In this document: piece by piece, positions 23,304 to 29,508 of the stretch
Position numbering within the stretch: the first letter of the stretch is position 1
Layout: each line of letters opens with the position of its first letter
Assembly (NCBI RefSeq): GCF_018555435.2
Contig: NZ_JAFEJT020000031.1
Location: forward strand, 1-36,452
Direction of reading: 5' to 3'
Source: Bifidobacterium amazonense
GTDB lineage: Bacteria; Actinomycetota; Actinomycetes; Actinomycetales; Bifidobacteriaceae
Length of the DNA stretch: 36,452 nt
Position numbers and translations under genes: made by a program
The notes under the pieces: generated by a model
What the model was told of the DNA's origin: nothing
Databases searched by the model: none
The model's input: only the letters and a program-made list of their open reading frames with translations

Positions 23304-24404
23304 TCAGCAGTAGGAGACGAGCATTTCGGTGAATGCGAGGATGGTCAGCGACTGTCCGTACGGCATGGCCGCGCGTTCGATGCCGCGGTAGTAGTCGAGG
23401 TCGCCGCCCATGCCGGTGCCGATCGAGACGTTGTTCACCTCCCCGTGCTCCCCGATCTGCCCGATGAGCCCGCCGACGGCCCGGTAGGCCATGCCGAGGT
23501 ACCGTTCGGACAGGTATCCGTGGTGGATGGCCCGGAGCACGCCGTAGGCGATGCCCGCGGTGCCGGACGATTCGAGGTAGGAGCCTTCGTCGTCGATGAG
23601 CGTGTGCCACAGGCCACTGTCGCTCTGGTATTCGGAGAGGGCCGCGACCTGCTCCTCGAGCACGGCGGTGAGCCAGCGGCGCAGCGAGTCGTCGGCGTCG
23701 AGGCGGAGGATGTCGATGATTTCGGGGATCGCCATCGTGGCCCAGCAGTTGCCGCGCGCCCAGTGCGCGCCGACGAAGTTGTGCCGTCCGTCGAAGGTCC
23801 AGCCGTGGAACCACAGCCCGGTGGCGTTGTCCATCAGGTATTTGACGTGGATTTCGAACTGGTATCTGGCCTCTTCGACGTATGCCCGGTTGCCCAGCAG
23901 CATGCCGATCTTGGCCAGCGGCAGCACGCTCATGACGAGCGTGTCGGCCCACAGCTGGTTGTGGTGCGGCTCGCCGAGGGTGACGTGCTGCAGGCCGTGG
24001 CCTTCGGTGCGCGGCATGTCGCGGTACACCCAGCGCGCCCACTGTTCGAGGTAGGGTCTGAGCCTGGGGTCGCCGGTGCGTTCGTACAGGTAGGCCATGG
24101 CGAGCAGCGGGGCCATCGTGTTGACGTTTTTGGAGGGCGTTCCCTGGGCGAAGGCGCGGTCGTACCATTGTTCGACGGCGTCGAGCGCGGACCGCGAGCC
24201 GGTGATCTCCCAGTTGCGGTACAGGCCGTACAGGCCGATGCCCTGCGGCCAGTTCCACACGTTCCAGCTTTTGTCGTCGATGACGACGTCGCCCACCGTC
24301 CACAGTCCGTCGCCGTCGGACACGATGGCGACGAGATTGTCGGACATGGCGTCGATCAGCCCGAGCAGCCGATCGCGCGTGGCCGGCATCGGTGGAGTGT
24401 CCAT
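23304..24404 (-). CDS. GH105-family unsaturated glucuronyl/galacturonyl hydrolase, YesR/YteR-like
   Basis: The 366-residue protein has the (alpha/alpha)6-barrel signatures of GH105. They include W-PQG (52-55), NVNTMAPLLAMAYLYERTGD, the PRTEGHGLQH and NQLWADTL region with Asp154 as likely catalytic acid, HWARGN (214-219), SYLESSGTAGIAYGVLRA and the final YGQSLTILAFTEML. GH105 enzymes remove a 4,5-unsaturated uronic acid from the non-reducing end of lyase products by adding water across the double bond. HWARGN is closer to GH105 than to GH88. There is no signal peptide, so it acts inside the cell after import. The released uronate would pass to the isomerase and dehydrogenase coded next. Galacturonyl and glucuronyl specificity cannot be separated. 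Confidence 0.85.
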   Translation of the reverse strand: MDTPPMPATRDRLLGLIDAMSDNLVAIVSDGDGLWTVGDVVIDDKSWNVWNWPQGIGLYGLYRNWEITGSRSALDAVEQWYDRAFAQGTPSKNVNTMAPLLAMAYLYERTGDPRLRPYLEQWARWVYRDMPRTEGHGLQHVTLGEPHHNQLWADTLVMSVLPLAKIGMLLGNRAYVEEARYQFEIHVKYLMDNATGLWFHGWTFDGRHNFVGAHWARGNCWATMAIPEIIDILRLDADDSLRRWLTAVLEEQVAALSEYQSDSGLWHTLIDDEGSYLESSGTAGIAYGVLRAIHHGYLSERYLGMAYRAVGGLIGQIGEHGEVNNVSIGTGMGGDLDYYRGIERAAMPYGQSLTILAFTEMLVSYC

Positions 24405-24491
24405 GATTCCTCGTTCCTTGAGTTCGTGGGTGTTGGTTCGGCATAGGTCGCGTCCGCGGTCGTTGCGTCCGTCGTTTCCGTTCCTGTTGCC

Positions 24492-24521
24492 ATTCTACAA
24501 CAGTTTCCACAAATATGGAAA
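24492..24521 (-). promoter_or_regulatory. Promoter and TTTCCA-N6-TGGAAA operator of the GH105 operon
   Basis: TTTCCA (24504-24509) and TGGAAA (24516-24521) form an inverted repeat with 6 bases between. On the coding (minus) strand a TAGAAT -10 element lies at 24492-24497, so the operator covers the spacer and -35 region, and a bound repressor would block transcription. The same TTTCCA half-site is seen before the importer operon and the LacI gene. Confidence 0.65.
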
Positions 24522-24537
24522 TCATCCTGCAATAATC

Positions 24538-24551
24538 TGCATTACTATGCA
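24538..24551. promoter_or_regulatory. Second small palindrome upstream of GH105
   Basis: TGCAT-TACT-ATGCA is a perfect inverted repeat in an AT-rich stretch with further TGCA words between 24529 and 24563. It is 17 bp upstream of the TTTCCA operator and could bind the second LacI or a catabolite regulator. The owner is unknown. Confidence 0.35.
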
Positions 24552-24570
24552 ATCAGTTTGCATTATCCCG

Positions 24571-25410
24571 TCACGCATCGCCGTACCGGCGTATCGCCGC
24601 CGCGATCGCGTCGCCCTTGGTCTCCTCGGTCATCACCGGCAGGTACGGACGGTACCGTTCGACGATGTGTAGCGCGTCCCCGACGCGCATCACGCCGTCG
24701 CCGATATCGCACATGTCCAGTTCCAGCCGTCCCGGCACCGGACGGAAGTCCTTGAGATGCATCGCGACGATATGCTCGCCGAACGTCGCGAACGCCTCGT
24801 CGATCAGGTCGATCTGCGATCCGTACGTCACGCCGTCGATGAGCACGGACGGGTCGAGCACGATGCCCATCCACGGCGAGTCGACGTCGGCGATGAGCCG
24901 GCGCACGGTCGCCAGATCGTGGATCGGATGGTTGCGTCCCGGTTCGATGCCGACGATCGTGCCATACCGTTCGCCGGCGGCGACGAGGCGGCGGATCACG
25001 CCGAGCGCGTCCTGGTACGCACCTTCGGTGAAGTTCGCCTCGGTGTACACGCCGAGCGTTTCGAGCACCGAGCCGGTTTCGCTGGCCACCACGGGCGCGC
25101 CGAAGTGGCGCGCGTGGCGCAGGTACGCCTCGAACCGGCGCAGCAGCGGCTCGCGTACGGACGGATCGGGGTGGATCATGTTGATGTAGCAGCTGAGCAC
25201 GGCGATCCGCACGCCCCGCTCGCCGAGCACGCGGCGGAAGTACATGCCCATGCCGGGGTTGATCTCCTTCTCGCCCGCCGGCAGGTCGGGGAACAGCGCG
25301 TTCAGCGCGAACTGCACGTTGTGCGCGCCCGTCGCCGCGATGGCGCGGGCCAGCCCCTCAGGCGTGCCGTCGAACGTCACGTCATGCCCTCTGACTCCGA
25401 AGTTGATCAT
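24571..25410 (-). CDS. Sugar phosphate isomerase/epimerase-type TIM-barrel protein
   Basis: The 279-residue protein has the xylose-isomerase-like TIM-barrel of the AP-endonuclease 2/IolE/Hyi superfamily. Candidate metal ligands are Glu156 (GIEPGRNH), Asp186 (IVLDPSVL), His218 (AMHLKD) and Glu262 or Glu263 (MTEETKGD), in the usual order and spacing. The start at 25410 has GGAAAGG before it; an open frame 18 codons longer lacks a ribosome site. It lies first on the minus strand in the uronate locus, 166 bp before GH105, but that gap holds its own promoter, so it may be a separate unit. The reaction is not predictable. Possible roles are isomerisation of a sugar acid or epimerisation of a keto sugar in the same pathway. 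Confidence 0.72.
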   Translation of the reverse strand: MINFGVRGHDVTFDGTPEGLARAIAATGAHNVQFALNALFPDLPAGEKEINPGMGMYFRRVLGERGVRIAVLSCYINMIHPDPSVREPLLRRFEAYLRHARHFGAPVVASETGSVLETLGVYTEANFTEGAYQDALGVIRRLVAAGERYGTIVGIEPGRNHPIHDLATVRRLIADVDSPWMGIVLDPSVLIDGVTYGSQIDLIDEAFATFGEHIVAMHLKDFRPVPGRLELDMCDIGDGVMRVGDALHIVERYRPYLPVMTEETKGDAIAAAIRRYGDA

Positions 25411-25918
25411 ATGCCGCCCCTTTCCTACGCGTTCCGTGTCTGCGACGCCGTCGTCCATGTACACGTCCCCACGCTATCCGCGCCCGCCCCACAGGCCGAA
25501 TTTGTTGCCGCCAATTCCATTCGCCGCCCCATTTCCCGCAAAACGCAGCAAACCGCGGCGCAAAGCCACGCGGCCAGGACGCCCCGCCACTCCCCCACGA
25601 ATTCGCCGCAGCAAGTCACCCTGTGCCGTTCGCCGTGCTGAAGGAGCATCAGGACGAGCTCTCCCCGCTGTTCAACGCCAGCTGACGGCACGTGGCGGAA
25701 AACGCGACGATGATGGGCGTCGGTGACAGCGTTTGCTTGACGGTTGGTAGTTAAGACACGCCGAGGACGCATGCCACTGTGAGCGCTCCCATCGGCAGAT
25801 GGGGCCGATCCAGCGACGGAACGTGCGGTAAACATACGGAAAACGCCCCTCAACGTCGCACAGAATGGTTATGCTTTCCTTGTCTTCACTAGCCCGGACC
25901 AATGATCAAAGGAGAACC
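25411..25918. other. 508-bp gene-poor stretch with a possible gene remnant
   Basis: Between the TIM-barrel gene (minus) and the ROK gene (plus) no convincing gene is seen. On the plus strand the 20 codons from 25621 to a stop at 25683 read VPFAVLKEHQDELSPLFNAS, which looks like the natural end of a protein, but no matching beginning exists; it may be a decayed remnant. An AATTCCATT and TTCCCGCAAA (25533-25542) near 25515-25545 recall the words in the importer promoter. A LacI-type palindrome is at 25778-25791. Confidence 0.45.
25778..25791. promoter_or_regulatory. LacI-family-type operator upstream of the ROK glucokinase
   Basis: TGTGAGCGCTCCCA is a palindrome with one mismatched pair, centred on GAGCGCTC. 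It resembles the LacI/GalR operators known in bifidobacteria (TGTGAGCGCTCACA type). It lies 127 bp before the ROK start, upstream of a possible TATGCT -10 element at 25870-25875. Neither LacI gene of this window is shown to bind it. Confidence 0.5.
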
Positions 25919-26866
25919 ATGACCACGCTCGCCGTCGATATCGGAGGAACCAAGATCGCCGCTGCCGTCTGCGATGAAAACGATGCCATCATCCAGCGCT
26001 GGCGCGTGCCCACGCCGATGGACGCGGACGCGATCAACGACAACATCGCCAAGGTCTACCGCGAGGCCGTCGCCGCCGGCCACAAGATCGAGGCCATCGG
26101 CATCTCCGCCGCCGGCAACGTCGGCGCCGACCGCCGTACGCTCACCTTCGCGGCCAACATCCCCGCATGGGTCAACTACGATCTGTCCGAACACGTCGGC
26201 AAGCTCATCGACCACGAGGTACCGGTCGTCGTCGAGAACGACGCGAACTGCGCCGGCTGGGGCGAGTACGTGCACGGCGCCGGCCAGGGCAGCTCGAACA
26301 TGGTCGCGCTCACCGTCGGCACCGGCCTGGGCGGCGCGATCGTGATCAACGGCCAGCTGTTCCGCGGCTCGTTCGGCATGGCCGCCGAGATCGGCCACCT
26401 GCCGATGGTCCCGGACGGCGATCACTGCGGCTGCGGCCTGCGCGGCTGCGCCGAGCGCTACACGTCCGGCACCTCGCTCGAGAACTTCGCCAAGTCGGCC
26501 GTGCGCCGTCGCCCGCAGGATGCCAAGCGTCTGCTGGAGCTGTGCGGCGGCGACATCAACAAGCTCGAGGGCCCGATGGTCTCGCAGGCGGCGCAGGAGG
26601 GCGACGTGCTCGGCCTGTACGCCTTCGGCAAGATCGGCGAATGGCTCGGCCGCACGATGGCCGCCACCGCGGCCGTGCTCGACCCGGACCTGTTCGTGAT
26701 CGGCGGCGGCGTGGTGGCCGTCGGCGACATCCTGCTCGAGCCGGCCCGCTACAACTACGAGCGCTTCCTCGAGGGCAGCGCCTACCGCGGACACGCGAAG
26801 ATCGTCGCCGCCACCGCCGGCCAGGACGCCGGCCTGATCGGCGCCGCGAACCTCGCCCTGCGCTGA
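25919..26866 (+). CDS. ROK-family glucokinase
   Basis: The 315-residue sugar kinase has the phosphate motif DIGGTKIAAAV (7-17), catalytic Asp108 in ENDANCAGWGEY, and the ROK zinc site His160 with Cys170, Cys172 and Cys177 (IGHLPMVPDGDHCGCGLRGCAE). It would phosphorylate glucose with ATP, and glucose is exactly what the neighbouring GH3 and GH30 enzymes should release. AAAGGAGAACC precedes the ATG at 25919; the open frame has 18 earlier codons without a ribosome site. It is the only plus-strand gene in this half of the window, and a shared terminator separates it from the GH3 gene. Polyphosphate as donor and related hexoses are other options. It is unlikely to be the missing 2-keto-3-deoxygluconate kinase, which is a PfkB enzyme in known pathways. 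Confidence 0.9.
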   Translation: MTTLAVDIGGTKIAAAVCDENDAIIQRWRVPTPMDADAINDNIAKVYREAVAAGHKIEAIGISAAGNVGADRRTLTFAANIPAWVNYDLSEHVGKLIDHEVPVVVENDANCAGWGEYVHGAGQGSSNMVALTVGTGLGGAIVINGQLFRGSFGMAAEIGHLPMVPDGDHCGCGLRGCAERYTSGTSLENFAKSAVRRRPQDAKRLLELCGGDINKLEGPMVSQAAQEGDVLGLYAFGKIGEWLGRTMAATAAVLDPDLFVIGGGVVAVGDILLEPARYNYERFLEGSAYRGHAKIVAATAGQDAGLIGAANLALR

Positions 26867-26898
26867 CCCTGCGCCGACGCGGCCACAGAACGCAACAT

Positions 26899-26940
26899 CG
26901 ATGAGGTCCCTCCCCGAAACTTCGGGAAGGGACCTCATCG
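26899..26940. terminator. Bidirectional terminator between the ROK and GH3 genes
   Basis: A long stem (CGATGAGGTCCCT / AGGGACCTCATCG, 13 bp) continues into CCCGAA-AC-TTCGGG with a single mismatched pair. It sits between convergent genes, 33 bp after the ROK stop and 20 bp from the GH3 stop. The stability suggests that it ends transcription from both sides. Confidence 0.85.
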
Positions 26941-26960
26941 TATATGAACGGTCTTTGACG

Positions 26961-29306
26961 TTACGCGACGGTGAAGCGCACCGCCTTGAGATCGTCGCGG
27001 CGCGACGAGTGGCCGATCAGCAGCTCGAACTCGCCCGGCTCGACGGTGCGGTCGGCGTTCGGATCGACGATCGTGCAGTCGGCGACGGGGATGTCGAACG
27101 CGACGGTCGCGCTTTCGCCCGGCTCGAGCGTGACGCGACGGAACGACTTGAGTTCGCGGTCGGTCCAGCTGTACGAGGTCACGACGTCGCTCACGTACGC
27201 CTGCACGACTTCCGTGCCGGCACGCTTGCCGGTGTTGGTCAGCGTGATCTCGGCGTGCACGGTGTCGGTTTCGGCGAACGTGCCGTCGTCGTGCGACGCG
27301 CCGGACGTGATCGTCGGCTCGCCGTACGCGAACGTCGTGTAGCCCAGGCCCTCGCCGAACGCGAACGCCGGGTCCTGCGTGAGGTCGGCGTAGCGGTTGC
27401 CGTGCTGGCCGCGGATCTGGTTGTAGTAGACCGGCAGCTGGCCGGCGTGGCGCGGGAACGTGATCGGAAGCCTGCCGGACGGGTCGGTGACGCCGAGGAT
27501 GATCTCGGCGATCGCACGGCCGCCCTGCATGCCCGGGCTGGGCGCCCACAGGATCGAACCGGCACCGACGGCGGGATCGTTGCAGCGCTTGGCGAACACG
27601 TCGTTCGCGCCGACGATGCTCGCCGGCAGGATCTGCGGCTTGGAGCTGATGAGCACGGTGACGAGCGGCTTGCCGGTTTCGCGGGAGACTTCCGCGAGCG
27701 CGTCGAGCAGCGCGTTCTGGCCGCCCTGCAAGTCGAGCGTGGCAGTGGAGCAGGTTTCGCCGATCAGCTGCACCACGTCGCCGACGACGGCGACGATCAG
27801 GTCGGACCGCCTTGCGTTGGCCACGGCCTCGTCGATGAGCGTCTGGTCGACGGGCGCGTTGACGGCGACCTTCGGGCGCGGCTGGCCGTCGGGATAGAAC
27901 TCGCCGTCCGGATCGGGAACGAGGTCGACGACGTTCGCGCCGCGCGAGTAGACGACGTCGCAGCCGTCGCCGGCGAGCTCGCGCAGTCCGTCGAGCACGG
28001 TGGTGATCATCTCGCGCGGCTGGCCGTCGGGCATCCAGTTGACCTGGCCGGAGCTGCCGGCCCAGTCGCCGAGCTGGGTCTGGGCGTCGTCGGCGAGCGG
28101 GCCGACCACGGCGATGCGCTTCGCGCCGGCCGCAGTGAACGGCAGCGAACCGTCGTTGCGCAGCAGCGCGACCGATTCGCGGGCCAGCTCGAGGTTGAGC
28201 CGCTGATGTTCGGCCGAGCCGATCACCGTCTTGATGCGCTCGGGATCGGGCAGGCGCGGATCCTCGAACAGGCCGAGGCGGAACTTGACGGCGAGGATGC
28301 GCGCGACCGCCTCGTCGATCAGCGATTCGTCGAGCAGGCCGGTACGCACGGCCTCGATCGCGCCGTCGTAGAACTGCGGCGTGGTCATGACCAGATCGTT
28401 GCCGGCCTTGACCGCGTCGGCGGCCGCATGCGTGTAGTCGGGCTTGACCTTCTGCTCCCAGACGGAGCGTCCGACGTTGTCCCAGTCGGTGATGAGCATG
28501 CCGCAGTAACCCCATGCGCCGCGCAGCTTGTCGCTCAGCAGCCACTTGTTGAACGTGACCGGCACGCCTTCGATCGACTCGTAGCCGAGCATGAACGTGC
28601 CGCAGCCTTCCTTGGCGACGCGTTCGAACGGCGGCAGGAACCAGGATTCGAGCTTGCGGTGCGACAGGTCGGCCTCGGAGGCGTCGCGGCCGCCCTGCGT
28701 TTCGGAGTAGCCGGCGAAATGCTTGGCGCAGGCGAGGATCGCGTCCTTGGGCAGTTTTTCGCCGGCCTTGGCGCCGCCCTGATACCCCTTGACGATCGCG
28801 GAGGCGAGCTCGCCGATCAGGTACGGGTCCTCGCCGAACGTCTCGCCGACGCGGCCCCAGCGGGTGTCTCGACCGATGCACAGGACCGGGGAGAACGTCC
28901 AGTGCACGCCGGTGCAGGAGACCTCTTCGGCGGTGGCGCGGCCCATCGCCTCGATCTTGTCCGGATCCCAGCTGACGGCCATGCCGAGCTGTTCGGGGAA
29001 GATCGTGCCGCCCGGCCAGAACGAGTAGCCGTGGATGCAGTCGTCGCCGATGACCAGCGGGATGCCGAGGCGGGTCTTGCCGTTGACCAGTTCGACCGCG
29101 CGCGGCAGGTCCTCGGGGCTGGTGTGCAGGATGGAGCCGACGTGCCTGTTGACGATCAGGTCCTCCAGATCGCCGCTGCGCGCGTCGAGCTGCATCATCT
29201 GGCCGACCTTCTCCTCGAGCGTCATGCGGCCGATCAGGTCGGCGATGCGCTCGGCGTCGGGCAGGTCGGGGTTCTTGTAGGGCAGGGTTGCGGCGGTGTC
29301 GCTCAT
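26961..29306 (-). CDS. GH3 beta-glucosidase-type glycoside hydrolase (first copy, last in cluster)
   Basis: The 781-residue enzyme has the two-domain GH3 plan. A TIM-barrel domain holds the nucleophile Asp274 (LITDWDNVGR), RWGRVGETFGEDP, and the substrate-binding ACAKHFAGY. An alpha/beta sandwich follows (from about 370, with VALLRNDGSLPF and AVVGPLADD), and a fibronectin III-like C-terminus ends the protein (from about 690, TLTNTGKRAGTEVVQAYV). No signal peptide is present, so it works in the cytosol on imported oligosaccharides. The nucleophile context TDWD, where many members have SDW, and the H-G-Y-S-F-W region point to beta-glucosidases acting on glucan or gentio-oligosaccharides, but this needs testing. 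It is 203 bp downstream of the second GH3 gene and has its own palindrome upstream. Confidence 0.92.
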   Translation of the reverse strand: MSDTAATLPYKNPDLPDAERIADLIGRMTLEEKVGQMMQLDARSGDLEDLIVNRHVGSILHTSPEDLPRAVELVNGKTRLGIPLVIGDDCIHGYSFWPGGTIFPEQLGMAVSWDPDKIEAMGRATAEEVSCTGVHWTFSPVLCIGRDTRWGRVGETFGEDPYLIGELASAIVKGYQGGAKAGEKLPKDAILACAKHFAGYSETQGGRDASEADLSHRKLESWFLPPFERVAKEGCGTFMLGYESIEGVPVTFNKWLLSDKLRGAWGYCGMLITDWDNVGRSVWEQKVKPDYTHAAADAVKAGNDLVMTTPQFYDGAIEAVRTGLLDESLIDEAVARILAVKFRLGLFEDPRLPDPERIKTVIGSAEHQRLNLELARESVALLRNDGSLPFTAAGAKRIAVVGPLADDAQTQLGDWAGSSGQVNWMPDGQPREMITTVLDGLRELAGDGCDVVYSRGANVVDLVPDPDGEFYPDGQPRPKVAVNAPVDQTLIDEAVANARRSDLIVAVVGDVVQLIGETCSTATLDLQGGQNALLDALAEVSRETGKPLVTVLISSKPQILPASIVGANDVFAKRCNDPAVGAGSILWAPSPGMQGGRAIAEIILGVTDPSGRLPITFPRHAGQLPVYYNQIRGQHGNRYADLTQDPAFAFGEGLGYTTFAYGEPTITSGASHDDGTFAETDTVHAEITLTNTGKRAGTEVVQAYVSDVVTSYSWTDRELKSFRRVTLEPGESATVAFDIPVADCTIVDPNADRTVEPGEFELLIGHSSRRDDLKAVRFTVA

Positions 29307-29350
29307 GGATGCCTCGCTTTCTTCGATGAAATCGGACGATGACCTTTAGT

Positions 29351-29362
29351 TACCAATTGGTA
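29351..29362 (-). promoter_or_regulatory. TACCAATTGGTA palindrome before the last GH3 gene
   Basis: This is a perfect 12-bp palindrome in an AT-rich patch 45 bp before the GH3 start. It differs from the ATATC[G/T]AA[T/C] operator of the upstream operon, so this gene may answer to a different regulator. The binding protein is unknown. Confidence 0.5.
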
Positions 29363-29416
29363 TTTTAGAGCCATCGCCGTCGCGACACACCGAAGCGACG
29401 ATGCCGTGGCGCATAT

Positions 29417-29475
29417 CGTGCGTGGCGGTTTTCTCCCACTAAGACACCCCCAGCAAGAGATATCCGCCACGCACG
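29417..29475. repeat. 12-bp perfect inverted repeat with 35-nt loop between the GH3 genes
   Basis: CGTGCGTGGCGG (29417-29428) and CCGCCACGCACG (29464-29475) pair perfectly across 35 bases that contain a pyrimidine-rich stretch (TTTTCTCCCACTAAG) and a CCCCC run. It is in the 202-bp gap between the two GH3 genes. It could be a terminator-like structure, a small RNA element or a relic of a mobile element end. Confidence 0.5.
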
Positions 29476-29508
29476 CCAACCCATCAGGCGTGCGGCGGGC
29501 GAGATCCG

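Noticed and set aside
20008..23313. A plus-strand open frame of about 1100 codons over the LacI, isomerase and dehydrogenase genes
   Set aside because: It is opposite three clearly recognised genes and has no family motifs or ribosome site.
23304..24404. Assignment of the hydrolase to GH88
   Set aside because: The HWARGN motif and the NQLWADTL region are closer to GH105, although both families share the fold and reaction.
25919..26866. The ROK kinase as a 2-keto-3-deoxygluconate kinase
   Set aside because: Known enzymes for that step are PfkB proteins, and this one has all marks of a glucokinase with its own promoter and terminator.
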